Source: Rhyacichthys aspro
Lineage: Eukaryota; Chordata; Actinopteri; Gobiiformes; Rhyacichthyidae
Length of the DNA: 64,000 nucleotides
Assembly: GCA_036850595.1 (NCBI GenBank)
Contig: CM072158.1
Location: 18,794,044 to 18,858,043, forward strand
Direction: 5' to 3'
Position 1 is the stretch's first letter. The number at the start of each line of letters is the position of its first letter. Made by a program: the position numbers and the translations under genes. Under the pieces are notes generated by a model that saw only the letters and a list, made by a program, of their open reading frames with translations, ran no database searches and was not told the origin of the DNA. Positions 1 through 12,700 of the stretch are shown in pieces.

Positions 1-2580
1 ACATAATGGTCTAATTCTATTTATTGCTGTGCTTTTCACAAAAAAACAGTTAAAAGTATCACCTTTGCCCTGCATTACCATCTGTTAGGTGTATCAAGGA
101 ATAACACTATAGATTTACACAAGCAATATCACTATTGGCGACTAAGATATGGCCATGAGATAAAGATCACAGCAGTTGCATAAGTCACATATTGATCTGA
201 AAGAATTCCAGTTGAGGGCCAGAGTCCAAATGAACACTCTATTATATCTTTATATCTGATTTACTGGCCACATTAGTCTGTTGTGTAATCCTTTATCTTT
301 GCATGCATCATAAAAGCTATTATTACTACAAAAGGTGAGTGAGTCTTATTTACAGTCCTCATCAATTGTGTCAGATATATCATGGCATGGATGCAAAAAA
401 GAAGGAAACTTGCAATTCTCTTATATTAAAAAAATAAATAAATAAATACTCAGTCACAGGTCAGTGCCTCTAGACTTTTCCACATAGCATTGTTTTCATG
501 GAATATTGCAAACTAGTCTTATAAAGTCTGGCTGAATTTGTCTAATCTCTGTGGATTAGACTTGCATTAAGGGGCAGTACCAACGGACACAGAATAAACT
601 GCCTCTTGATGCAAAGAGAAACCAAGCACTCCATAGAACCCGCCCCATTTGGAGATAAATGGCTGCAATTGGTCCAACAGGATTTCTAATGAGTGAGAAT
701 GGTTGTGAAGAGAAGGGATTACAGACCCATTTCACTTGGCGAGGTCAAAGCTATGACTAGCCAAGCTAAGTGTTGCATATTTCGAGTTATTTTTAAACTA
801 TGAGCTGACCCAAATAAGCCCTGCTTTGACTTATCCTTGGTTCTTAATCCATCTAATCAGATTGTTGGTACTACTTCACAATAAGGGGCTGATTAGCAAC
901 CAGAGTAAGGAATAAAAGCTGATTGGTGTCTAGACTTATGAACAGTCAACACACACACTACAGAAGGTCTTTTTATTGCGACATAAAAAGGGTAAAAATA
1001 GTGCATAGTGAGATTAAAACCAAAAAGCACATGGCTAAATGCATAATTCACAACAGGGAATTATGAGTATTAGGGGCTAATGTGTTTGCACCTTGTGACA
1101 ATGTAAATAGTGTTGTGCAGTGGATTCTAGAACTAGCGCTAAAAAAGTTTTACTGTGTTTCTAAAAGTTTGGAAAGAGGCAAAAGAAAACAGAGTGATGG
1201 GATCTTACCAAAAGAATACAATCCCTCTGTTAATATCTCTTTGTATAGAGATATCTAGACCTACAAGTTTACAAATCTATTAACTTGACATTGCAAATTG
1301 TTAATTCTTGTGTGCTTTCTATAGATTGAATTAAGTTTTTTGATAGATAGCTCATTACCTAGCTTAATGAAGCAAAATACATTTACCTCACTCTTTCCTG
1401 CCAATATGGCGGCCGGAACATACTGAGTCAGATGTGAAGAGGTTTATGTGGACCCCATTGAAATAAATCTGTACAAACAAATCAAGAGCGATTGCACAAT
1501 TCAGCAACAAGTGTGCAGCTGTGTTTGTCTTTGCAAAAACAGCTCTGTCCCAACACATACAGCCCAGAAGCACATGTGCTGTGCATCTGCTGTTCATTTT
1601 GACGCCAGCCCTTTAACACCAGCTTTTACAGCACTTATTGAGCTCACCTTTTATGCGTGAAAAAAGACTACATTTTCCACCTCAGCACAGACTGGATAAT
1701 GACATAATTACCGCGTCTGCACTCAGTTAAAAAACCTGCTCGTTCGTCGATGGAATGTCTGGGGCTGATGGCGTGAGATTTAGACCGAGGTGAGGCCCGA
1801 CAAACACATTCCAGACTAGAGCGGAGGATTACAGCTGTTTTACATAAAATGGGCGGTGTTTGTTTGGCTTTACAACACTAAGAGGTGGCTAAACCCTCTT
1901 GGAGCGTGTCCAGAGGACGCACAAATGCCTGAAATGATCGGCTGAAAATGCAGGCCTGACACGGATGATGCAAAGAGGCTATTTTTACTGGCTGGCCTTT
2001 GGCACAGGGTCCTGTAATGAGAACCAGTGTGGCAGTTCAATCCCCTGGCCTGTCACTGCCATGTCTTCAGCTCGGAGGGCTTGCATCGCAGACTCAACCC
2101 GAATTAACTTCACACTTGGGAAATTTGCCCTGTTTTCTGTTGCACCGCCTCTGTGAAGAATGTTTAAGCCCCTGGTGTCAAAGTCAAAGTCACTATTACA
2201 CCAGGGACAAAAGATTAAAATTATTTGCAATCTAAAAAATAACCAAATTGAATATGATTTTTTTTTCTCCCGTGATACAAACAAAATCATTGGACAAAAC
2301 GTACATCAGTATTATTAAGTTGAAATAAAATAAATAAAACGTGCAATAAAATGTGTCCTGGTTACATTTCTGCTGTGGTAAGCAGTTATCAGTTTATGCA
2401 CTTTGCAATATAATAACTGGTCAAAGTAAGACAGAATTGCGTTGGCAGGCCCAGAGACGTTTCTAAAAACGTTGGGGGCGATGAGCATAAGGTACACCAG
2501 GGCCCCCTAAGACACTTAGCTTGAAGCACACAAGGTATTAATACCATTAATCTACACGCACACACATTTTTTTATGTAAA
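1..2580. other. AT-rich noncoding DNA
   Basis: No gene or clear transposon is recognised. Several TAATC/GATTA homeodomain-type motifs occur between about 280 and 900, including an inverted pair at 541-560. Overlapping short open frames on both strands at 1388-2290 have no domain features. Confidence 0.5.
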
Positions 2581-2608
2581 GAAATGCTTTATCGATCACA
2601 GTAATTCA

Positions 2609-3176
2609 TTGTTTAAAGTGAAACTGCTGGTGTCCTTCTACTGCTGCTCCATAGAGAGCATCTTAACGTATTGTGTCTGTGTTTGGTTTTCCAGCTGCAC
2701 AGAAAAGAGCTCCAGAGAGTCACCACCACAGCCCAGAAGATCATCGGCCACCCTCTCCCGTCCCTGGAAGAACTATACAGTTCCCACTGCCTCAATAAAG
2801 CAAAAAACATTATACAGGACTCATCCCACCCCAGATATTCTCTATTTGAACTGCTGCTTTCGGGAAGAAGATACAGGACAATTAAAACAAGGACAAACAG
2901 ATTAAAAAACAGTTTTTACCCAAGAGACATTATCACCTTAAATGCTGCTTTGTCTTTTTAAGTGCAATATCTTTTACTTTCTTGTGCAATTTTAGGGAGC
3001 TGTGAAATAGCTGAACGTGATGGATGTGTGTGTTTTTAACTTATAGCCTTAATCTATATTATAGCCTTAACAGTACTTTTATTTATTTATTTAGTTTTAT
3101 CTGCACCAATGGTTTGCTTTTCAATTTTGTTGTACAATGTACAATGACAATAGTTATTCTATTCTATTCTTCTATT
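2609..3176 (+). mobile_element. Non-LTR retrotransposon 3' end, reverse transcriptase C-terminus (decayed)
   Basis: The segment 2609-2960 translates as the end of a fish LINE reverse transcriptase. First comes VSFYCCSIESILTYC-VWF in one frame. After a frameshift near 2690-2705 it continues as KELQRVTTTAQKIIGHPLPS, a Leu-Tyr-Ser-Ser region, then HPRYSLFELLLSGRRYRTIK and NSFYPR in another frame. A stop follows at 2959. The 3' untranslated tail ends near 3176 in a (TTCTA)n-type run with the common ACAATGACAATA context. The composition fits Rex1/L2-like LINEs; the clade is an inference. The element is 5'-truncated and frameshifted, hence inactive. Confidence 0.75.
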
Positions 3177-3861
3177 TTTGTAATATTTAGAAAAAAATGT
3201 TATTCAAATTTGTTAGTGTGTTGTAATGGGAATCATCTGTGAAAAAACAAGACCTTAATCTATGCTATTTTATCAGGGATTTGAATAGATGAGTATGATC
3301 AGCACATACCAGTAGCTTTGGTCAATTGGCCTACACCGATGTCAACAAGTGGACTACCGGTAAAAAAAAAAGTGTCTATTCCAGCACTGGATATGTCTGC
3401 ATACACAAAGTCATGTATGCATCTCAAATATCCTTGGCCATTCATCAGTGCTCTTTAAGTAGACTGAAGTTTCCTCAAAAGGAGCGACTGGCAGTGAGTG
3501 GAGATTCCAGAGTTCCTCTAAATATAACACCTGAAACACAAGTAGAAGCTTCTTTTATGCACAGACACTCGCTCATGTCTGGAAACATAGCATTGCTAGG
3601 CAGTTGTAAAAACTGTCAATACAGAGTGTTGTTTTGGGGGAAAACTGAATTTTTAGTTAATATTAGGCTTGAAAAATAACAACACATGACTGCATCAAAC
3701 AATTAACCAGTTTATATTTCACCGAGCTCAGTATCAGGCCTTTTATCTCACTGTCAATTGTGCACATTCATGTCTGTTTTGTTATCCCACTAAAACCCGG
3801 AAGAAAAAATGTTTTCCAATTTAAACTTGTCTCATACAGATTAAGCAAGGCAGCAAATCAT
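3177..3861. other. Noncoding, possible repeat relic
   Basis: A 117-codon plus-strand open frame at 3326-3679 has no recognisable domain and I do not call it a gene. A stretch near 3369-3390 (GTGTCTATTCCAGCACTGG) recurs exactly at about 13254-13272, so part of this interval may be an old dispersed repeat. Confidence 0.35.
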
Positions 3862-3966
3862 TGGCTCTCGTCCAGGATGTTCCTCATCCCAAGCCCAAAG
3901 CTGCTGATAGGCTCCAGCCCTCTGTGGCCCCTGACAGGAATTAACAGTAGAAAATGAATAAATAAA
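3862..3966 (+). mobile_element. SINE/L2-type 3' tail fragment
   Basis: Contains the CTGATAGGCTCCAGCC block, a GTAGAAAATGAATAAATAAA tail and related spacing found in the full SINEs at 8.4 and 15.8 kb. The 5' tRNA-like head is missing. Confidence 0.6.
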
Positions 3967-5120
3967 TTTTTAAAAAGCATGTGAAATATGGCAGCTCATT
4001 TAATTATCACAATATTCAAAATAGTCATTGCATATGACGTTTTTTCTAATATCGTGCAGCCCTTACAGGAAATGTTGTTGAGGCCCCTGCCCCAACACTG
4101 TGTATGTCATTATTAAATTCCTTTTTAACTGAACAGAATGAACAGAATCACAGCATTCTCAAGGGCTCACAGCTAATGCACTAGTAAATGTACTTATTTT
4201 AACTCTCTCCAGCAGCGTCCTCCACTGCCATAATCAATAGGGGTTAACCTTATTACCGTCCATGTTATACAACAGTTTCTTTACAAGCCTGTGATAGTGT
4301 CAGAAGTTTCCTATTAAACCGTTGCAAGTGTGTTTCTCTCATTTCTGCCTCACACTGTTTGAGCCGGACGCCAGCGGTGCTCTATACACTCATGGCCTTT
4401 CATTAGTCAATACAGAACACTCAATAGTGTTTGAATTAGATTGCACCGAGCAGCCAAACAGGGCCACAGAGTTTACAGTCGAAGGTTAAAAAGATTAGTT
4501 TGAGTTTGAAGGCATTTCTGTATCTACAAAACCAAACTCTTATGGGAAGATTAAAAGGCATACAGAATGTCATCGCAGCTGTTCAGTTTGGAATACACAC
4601 AGTGCCATTTCAAGATCATTACTAATTTAGATCAGTTATGTAATTAATCAATCAGCTGGAACACTAACATGGCTAATCAATATTTCATTATTGTTGCTGC
4701 TAATAAGTTACGAAACACATGTCTTTGTCGTTACAGTAATAACAGCCTACAACTGCATTAAACCAAATTAAATGAATTACAAAAAATGGGTTAAATGTCA
4801 CAAGAACTTCCACATGTTTTTTTTCCGCTTTCACTGGGAAACTGATTTCCATCTTGTTTTGGAGTGAAACTCAAGATGAACAGATTATCATGTTCATCTT
4901 AAAATACAGGAAGTGCTCAGAATAGGACTGGGGAGTGAACCTGGCGACGGCATACTCCTCACTTCAGTCTAATGTAAGACCTCATTCCACTGTGTGCTTT
5001 TCACTGCTGTATATTTAGTAAGCTATAGTTAACTCATTTCATCTAAGACTACATTTAAACTGCTATCAGTGATTCATTTTCCAGTGTGAAAGGGCATATT
5101 ATGTTTAGAGATTCAAATTC
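3967..5120. other. AT-rich noncoding DNA
   Basis: No open frame or recognisable repeat is seen. Confidence 0.5.
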
Positions 5121-5515
5121 AGTTCCATTCATTGAAACTGTATTAATCCCCAAGGGGAAATTCAGTTGTTAGGTCTCTTCAAATTAATTGATTCAGACTT
5201 CATCTTCCACAGACTGACTGATTGTACAGTTATGGCAATTGGGAAGGAGTTCTTGAGACGTCCACTGGCTGCTCTCTATTGTTCAAAAACCTAATGCAGG
5301 GGATGGTCCATGTTGTTCAGTATAGCATCCATCCTGTTGTGTGTCTGTTGCTCCACTGCTTCAACCACTGTCTCCAAACTAATGAAGTGCACTCTTGGTT
5401 TAATAGAAGAAACTGAAATCATGGCGCCATGAGAGAACTCTCTTGGGATATAGAATGGTCTCAGTTCCACTGCCAACAGCTCCAAAACATGGCATCTTCT
5501 TCTTAACTGTAACAT
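5121..5515 (-). mobile_element. Non-LTR retrotransposon relic (fused endonuclease and RT-end fragments)
   Basis: Read on the minus strand, 5515-5291 translates as a LINE-type endonuclease snippet (LELLAVELRPFYIPREFS) followed by SLETVVEAVEQQT and NRMDAILNNMDHPLH, then a degenerate FPIAI-TVQS end. The 3' tail has the CCCCAAGGGGAAATTCAG motif (complement at 5147-5164) typical of fish LINE ends. A 42-bp block around the NMDHPLH codons matches the element at 31.56 kb on the opposite strand with one or two differences. The copy is internally deleted and inactive. Confidence 0.65.
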
Positions 5516-5521
5516 GATGTA

Positions 5522-6903
5522 CAGTGGGGAAAATAAGTATTTTCAGTTTTCCCACTTACTGGAGAGGTCTGTCATTTTCATTGTAGGTACACTTCAACTG
5601 GGAGAGACAAAAAAAAAAAATCCAGAAAATCACATTGTATGATTTTTAAATAATTAATTTGCCTTTTATGCATGAAAAAAGTAGTTGATATATAGAGAAA
5701 AATAGAACTTAATTGATACAGAAACCTTTGTTTACAATTACAGAGGTCAGCCGTTTACAGATCTTCTTCAGATCTTTCAGGTTTCGGGGCTGTCGCTGGG
5801 CAACATTGAGTTTCAGCTCCCTCCAAAGATTTTCTATTGGGTTCAGGTCTGGAGACTGGCTAGACCACTCCAGGACCCTGAAATGCTCCTTACGCAGCCA
5901 CTCCTTAGTTGCCCTGGCTGTGTGTTTCGGGTCACTGTCATGCTGGAAGACCCAGCGACAACCCATTTTCAATGCTCTTACTGAGGAAAAGACGTTGTTG
6001 CCCAAAATCTCACGATACATGGCCCCATCCATCCTCTCCTCAATGTGATATATTCACAGTTGGGATGGTGTTCTTGGGATTGTAATCATCCTTCTTCTTC
6101 CTCCAAACACGTTGAGTAGAGTTTATACCAAAAAGTTCTATTTTGGTCTCATCTGACCACATGACCTATCCCATGCCTCCTCTGGATCATCCAGATGGTC
6201 ATTGGTAAACTTCATACGGGCCTGACATGTGCTGGCTTGAGCAGGGGGACCTTGCGTGTGCTGCAGGATTTAAATCCATAACGGCGTAGTGTGTTACTAA
6301 TGGTAATCTTTGAGACTGTGGTCCCAGCTCTCTTCAGGTCATTGACCAGTTCCTCTCATGTAGTTCTGGGCTGATCCCTCACCTTTCTTATGATCATTGA
6401 TACTCCATGAGGCGAGATCTTGCATGGAGCCCCAGTCCGAGGGAGATTGACAGTCATCTTAAGTTTCTTCCATTTAATAATTGCTTCAAAAGTTGTTGCC
6501 TTCTCACCAAGCTGCTTGCCTATTGTCCTGCAGCCCATCCCAGCCTTGTGCAGGTCTATAATTTTGTCCCTGGTGTCCTTAGACAGCTCTTATGTCTTGC
6601 CCATGATGGAGAGGGTGGAGTGTGATTGATGGAGTTTGGAGTGTGTGGACAGGTGTCTTTTATACAGGTAACAAGTTCAAACAGGTGCAATTAATACAGG
6701 TAATGAGTGGAGGAGAGGGGGGCTTCTTAAAGACGAACTAACAGGTCTTTGAAAGTGATTCTAGCTGGTTGTTGTTTTTTTTTTGTTTTGTTTTGTTTTT
6801 CTTGTTTGTGTACCTATGATGAAAATTACAGACCACTCCATTCTTTGTTAGGGGGTGAACTTGCAAAAATCGGCGGTGTATCAAGTAATTATTTTCTCCA
6901 CTG
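5522..6903 (-). mobile_element. Tc1-type DNA transposon (full length, inactive)
   Basis: Terminal inverted repeats beginning CAGTGGGGAAAATAAGTA (left) and CAGTGGAGAAAATAATTA (right, complement) are flanked by TA at 5520-5521 and 6904-6905, the Tc1/mariner target duplication. The 1382-bp length is usual for the group. A broken DD34E transposase fills the middle on the minus strand. Confidence 0.93.
5713..6604 (-). pseudogene. Tc1-type DD34E transposase pseudogene
   Basis: The start codon at 6604-6602 is followed after three codons by TAA (6592-6590). Beyond it, readable pieces give the helix-turn-helix N-terminus (GCRTIGKQLGEKATTFEAII, then LPRTGAPCKIS), in frame with the ATG. The catalytic C-terminus at 6032-5713 keeps HDSDPKHTA and SPDLNPIENLW, with 34 residues between Asp and Glu, as in DD34E Tc1 enzymes. 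The middle part (about 6350-6040) is shifted and shortened. With an early stop plus frameshifts the enzyme cannot be made. Confidence 0.92.
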
Positions 6904-6905
6904 TA

Positions 6906-8368
6906 TCGTGAGGAGACTTTTAGAAAAAAGTAGAAAATAAATTTTAATTGTATACATGGTATGACATCCAACAAATCAAAAAACATACCTTTTGAAAGAA
7001 TTAGATATTAAACCTGGTCAAAACAAAAGAAAAAGCTACAGGAACAGACGGTGTAGTACATAAGTGAGCTGCATTAGCATATGCTAGCACCTAAAGGCAT
7101 GTTTTGTTCTCTATCATTGGGTCTTACTTGTCCTAAAATGGCCAACAAAAATATTGTAATGTCTTTGAAATTGTTGTTGGAAAAAAAAAAAAAAATTTCT
7201 TTAAAAGAGACAGAAATGATGTGCAGGTTATGAGCATCTACAGCTGGTCAGAGAGTTTGACCGGATAGACACTGGGACATTATGGCCTGGCCTCTCCCCA
7301 GAACCAGAGCACAGAGAATCAAAGGAAAGAGGCCACGGCTCAGACAGGAAACCACTCAGCCTGAAGGAAACGCACTGCAGGGTTGATCATTGTGCTTTAC
7401 ACACAACCGAGACATAACATGTGGTTGTAGTAGTCAACTTACAAAAGACTAAAGGAAAAATATTGTAAGAACAGTACTTTTGAACTGCTGATGTATTATA
7501 TAACTTCACATTTAGCGTGTAACAAAAATTTTTGGGTAACATAGACATTACATAAAAGCTCTTGGTACCTTCTTTCTACTGTCAAAAGCATCAAAATAAT
7601 ACATTGAAATAATTCATTATTTATTCATCATTGGTAATAATATTTATTTAAAGTAGGTCATTGTTATGGTCCCCCTGCAAAGTTGGTGAAATGTCATTTA
7701 TGGTTTTAAGCCCCTTTCGAATTTTCCCATCACAGCTGTAATATTTTAGGAGTGCTCATACAACAAAATGAAACTATATATATGTACATAAGTAGTAGCC
7801 GACAGTAAAAAAAAACAAAAAAACGAGGGACACGATTGATGGAGACTTCCATTTCCGGCTATGCTTGACTCAAGACCTAATTTATTTGAGCTCCGAGAAA
7901 GCCTCAGCTTTTCCCAACTTTCATCCCTCAAACTCTCAGTTGTTCTCTTTCTTTCTTGTACATTTTCCTTTCTTAACAAGCCCAAAAATGCCATCCAGGG
8001 AGAATAAAACTACAGAGAATAAATATGCTAGCACTAGCCTGTGCTCAATGTCATTGCGATACCTCTTGAAGCTGCAAGTTTTTTCTTCAATAGAAGCCAA
8101 ACTGGACCAAGTGTGTCTAACTCTGGAGGAACGTGGTGAACGTGTTTCATCTCTCAAGAAGACTTGACCCAATGATTCAAGACCCAGAAGCCTGAGTGCA
8201 ACTATAACTTTTTAGGTGCTGCATCTATTTTCTTTCAGAATATCAGCGTAACAGTTAATATTAGTTAGCCAGATGTTTTTGCTTTTAAACTTGCTGCAAA
8301 GCAAAAACAAACATAATCCTGATTTTTTTTTTTGAAAAGAAAGAAAAAGAAGTACACTGTTGTGAAAT
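6906..8368. other. AT-rich noncoding DNA
   Basis: No gene recognised. Poly-A/T tracts are at 7182-7195 and 7806-7822. Open frames at 7746-8172 on both strands overlap each other and have no domain features. Confidence 0.5.
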
Positions 8369-8600
8369 ATGTCTAACCTAGCAGAGTGGTTAGCGCGCCT
8401 GCTTCTCAGCAAGAAGGTCGTGAGTTCGAATCCCGGCCGACCAAAAATTGGCATGTCCTCCCCGTGTCACCGTGGGTTCTCTCCGGGCACTCCGGCTTCC
8501 TCCCACCGCCCAAAGACATGCATGTATAGGTCAATTGGTGACTCCAGCCACCCGTGACCCCACAAATGGGATAAGCGGTAGAAAATGAATGAATGAATAA
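8369..8600 (+). mobile_element. tRNA-derived SINE (near full length)
   Basis: The head carries an RNA polymerase III A box (TAGCAGAGTGG at 8379-8389) and a B box (GAGTTCGAATCC at 8422-8433), the spacing of a tRNA-like promoter. The body has GGGTTCTCTCCGGGCACTCC and CCTCCCACC-CCAAAGACATGCATG, and the tail is GGGATAAGCGGTAGAAAATG plus (AATG)n. This is a common teleost SINE structure with an L2-like tail. The intact A and B boxes mark it as one of the younger SINEs in the window. It is not a tRNA gene because it lacks a foldable acceptor stem and has the SINE body. Confidence 0.85.
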
Positions 8601-8609
8601 TACTACAAT

Positions 8610-11600
8610 GCTACACTTGCTTACAGTCTCATCGTTTTCACTCACAATTACTGCGCAAAATGTGTTTAACCTACAAACAGGTGCTAGTAAGTTACTGAGC
8701 AAAAGGTAACAACTAGAAATTGTGCAAACAATTGAATTAATATACCATTATTGGTCAAAATTTACTTCCTTTTTCTGAACTTGACTTGACTTGAACTGGA
8801 GATAAGTTTATCTTTGACAGTGCTTTCTTTTATGTGCTTCTTTTGCATAAATTCAGGGAAAGAACATTTCAGTGTAGTCGAGTCCTTTGCTTTCTTCTCA
8901 GTGGCTCAGACAGCTACAGAAAAAAAAACTTTTCTTCAGAGGTTCATTTCCTGAGACAGTGACAATTTTATAAAGGGAGATATGCTTGAGTTTGCCACAG
9001 AAAGAAAACAGATTGTCAGTTATTATTGAATATTTAATAGCTTTCTCTGGCTTTAAAGTTACTCAGAGTTTGTGCATTATTGTTGCAACAGTTCCTTTTC
9101 ATGTGAGCCTTTCTGAATGGAATCACTATGACCAGTGTTTTTACATTAAACCACAAAAGACTTCACGTCAGATAAAAGCTGATGGTGGGTCTATAACTGC
9201 CCGACTCTGACAGATTTATATATTGAGAGTTGGACCAGATGCCAAAGTAAATGAAACATGAGCTAGGCCATTTTGACCGGTTCCCAGGCTCTAATGTTAC
9301 TGCCAACCTCAGCACTTTTTATAATAGAGTCTATATGTATAGTGAAAAAAATTTAGTCTAGGCACTGATAAGCTTCAAAAAGATATCCTAATACGGAGAG
9401 TCAGTATCTCCATCTCTAGGCCAGACTTCAGCTAACTTACAGTAAGCTATTTGACTTAACCGTTGGGGTCAATTAATGAGGCCTTAACATTTATATAGGA
9501 AAATTACATAAAAACATCCCTATATTTTTCTCAAGGTAAATAAGACTAGAATTGATGAATATTTTCTAAACTGTTGTAAAGCTAGTTTAAAGTCTCTTTC
9601 ACAGTGTGTGCTGCCAGTGAGTGGGTAGAAAGCAGTAGTTAGAGGGTCAGTATTTAGCTGCTCTATTTAGATGATGTCACCAGATGTTAAGGACTATGTT
9701 CTGTTGGAAAAAAACACCACCACATGGACCAGCCAGAATTTTACAGTTGTTTAAGGTCCTGTGCTTCCTCATCAAAGACATCTGCCTGATTAGAATTAGC
9801 ATACTTACCATGTTAAATTCTTGTGCAGCAGTGCAGACATTTAAGTAGACATTAGGATATTATAATAACTACAGCTTCTTAATCTTTCTTGCTTCCTTTA
9901 TGATGAACAAAGTCTATAAATAGTACTATTTTTTTTTTTTAAATCAATTTTTACTATGGTTTGCTTGTATGTTCTGTATGTATGTAGTCAATGCTCTGAC
10001 TGCCCAGATGACATTCTGCCTAAAATGGACATCATATCATTTTGTCATATAAGGTCAGTGGGTCAGTAGAGAACCCTGCTGAGGGCGACACAGTTTGAAC
10101 ACTGTTTGCACTACATAGCTACTGTATATATCCAGTTGTTCATATTGGGTGGTTTTACAAAAGTAGATGCTAATGTTTGAATCTTACTGATAGTCTTTGT
10201 CCATTCGTTAGCTTATACAAAAATACAAAAAAGGACTGGACTAATAAATGAGAGTGGATTCATACTGATTCTCGTGCTAAGCTGTTGTTTAGTGTATGTG
10301 CTTGTAACGTGTACAGTACAGTCTGTCATAATAAACCCCAGCAGTTGTCTTCCTGTTTTGTCTGAAGAGCTGGAGACTCACAGCAGCAGACAGCGCCTCT
10401 GGGGGAGTGTGTCTTTCTACAGAGCCCAGCCAGATGCAGCCCGCAGAGACACAGCAGACAGAAGAGTCCCAGCATGCAGTGAGGCATGTTTAGACTACCT
10501 CTGTGGAAACTCTGCCGTCAGCACACCTGACGTCTGAGCGAATCGGCCCCTCTCAGTGACGAGGAGCGAGGAGAGGACTGGATCTGCTCCAGTAGACGCA
10601 TGGAAGAGTCTCAGAAGACGCCAGCGAGGAGCAAACAAGGCAATCCAGGACTGGGTCACTTCAAACACACAACTAAACCTGAATCAAAACATGGCTAAAC
10701 CTGGATTAAGCAAAAAGGAAAATGTAAAATTAAGCAGTTCAAGACAATGAGTAAATCAGGAGTATTTGATTCAGACTTTTTGAATGACTACAACTGCTAT
10801 AAACAGCTGGAGTCTCTAAATAATTCCAGTTTATGTTCCACTCACTGCAGCCAAGTGTTTACTGAACAGCAACAGCTAAAAACTACACATGTGCTATTGA
10901 TTATAAGGGTATTTGTTGTAATCAATAACATTATCTTGTAATCCTACTTCATGGAGTCTTTTATGTGAGAACATCCTTTAATTTGGTTTGAAGCTACATT
11001 CTACTCTGAGCTTCCACGTAACACTTGAAATGCACTACTGACTCAATAAATCTTGTATAAATGTGAGAATAATGCCATATACAGAAGGGAATTTTTCTTT
11101 AGTATAATTAATCTTTAGTAAAGTGTCTGTTTTGAGTAAGGCCTTGTACGTCTATACTGGGTCCAGTCTAATATTTGCAGTGCGATCCTGTTGCATGAGG
11201 TTTATATATGCATAACAAATGTCTGCGGCCGTATATCATATCAGTCAGTGAGCGAGGGGAGGAATAGAACTGATATAGACCACAGCTTGTTGACAGGTCA
11301 CATGCAGCAGAGCTCTGACACCGACAACACACAGCACATGTGTATTTATAGAAATGAGCGCACGCATTTAACAGCAGGACAAAACAGGTCAGAGTGGGAG
11401 ATCATGAGTCGTGCTTTTGTCTGGATTTATGAGCTGTGGCTACAATGTGTTGAGTGTGCTGGTATGCCGAGTTTTCTATCTTTATTTGTGGAGATAATGC
11501 ATAACTGTCCACAGCATATCCAACTTTTAACCTTGACTCACCAATGTTAAAGTAGCATTATTCTTTTGGTCCTTTTTCAGTTTTTTGTTCATAAGACCTT

Positions 11601-12700
11601 CTGATAGGTAAAAACACACACACACTGCACGTTTCACTGTTAGAACATACTGTTTATACTTTGTTTTTGCCATCTTACATCACATAGAACATAACATTTT
11701 GTCTTTTAGTCACCGCTCTAAAAACAGCATTAGAAATCATTCATAGAAACTGTAAATTGTATGGTGTGGTATGATTCTTGATGCTTGCAGTAAAACCAGT
11801 GCATATCATTTCCTAAGTTACTGGATGCCATTAAAGAAAAGTCCAGTGTTCCCACACATTAAGGAATCTAACTGGCGTTGTCTCTAAATGAGCCATCAAA
11901 ATATAATAATTGTTCAGTCATCCGAAAAAGGTGTATTGCATTCATATTTAAGAGTTTACTGCATTGAGTTGTGCACCATATCTGTTATATCTGTGAAGTG
12001 GTCAGTGACTTGGTAGCACCTGCTGTTGATCAGTTCATTCAAGTGAGAGCTGCTATGAGTGAGAGGAGATGGCTTCCCTTGACGCCAACCGAGTGACACT
12101 TAGCGGTTATTCTCCAGAGAAAGTGTAGATACATTGGCAGTAGTTGGAGCCAATTCTACAACTCTCCAGAAACTGTCTAGTCTTTTGCTTCAGTGCAGTG
12201 AGCAACGAGCGGTGGATACAAACAGAGACAGAGGAAGGATTAGCAAGACATTAGCAACTACCCAAATTTGCTTTCTGTTTTATGCAATCCCAACGCTTGA
12301 ACTGAATGGCAGTAGGCAGTAGAGTGAGTGCGTCAGAGTGTAGGTGCTGAGCGCTGCAGGAGTGGCAGTTGTTTTAGCGCTCGCAGCTGACGAAAACATG
12401 CCAAAGTCTGTGTGGGTAAAAGCACTAAGACGTGGACCTGCAGACCAGAGTCAGCGAGTTCTTCAAACAGACTTCTGATTCTGTCTCCGGAACTGGAACA
12501 GGTTTAAAATGATCTGTATGTGTTTGTTTCTGAAAAGACTTGAGGCAAAAGGTGACTGTGTTAACTTATATAACTGTAGCCTACTGTAAAGCTTCTTTCA
12601 TAATGATGACTGATATAGCCATGGTTAAATCTGGGGTTAACAATGTCTTCATTGTATGTTAATGCTCAGTTTGTTCATGTTAAAGTACAAATAAAAGTTT
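8610..12700. other. Noncoding DNA, no recognised gene
   Basis: AT-rich with a somewhat GC-richer patch at 10.35-10.65 kb that holds two unrelated short open frames (10274-10537, 10556-10750). No splice-supported exon or domain is apparent. An open frame of 119 codons at 11191-11550 has no recognisable motif. Confidence 0.45.

Noticed and set aside
8379..8433. Possible tRNA gene
   Set aside because: A and B boxes are present, but there is no complementary acceptor stem and a SINE body and tail follow; it is a tRNA-derived SINE.
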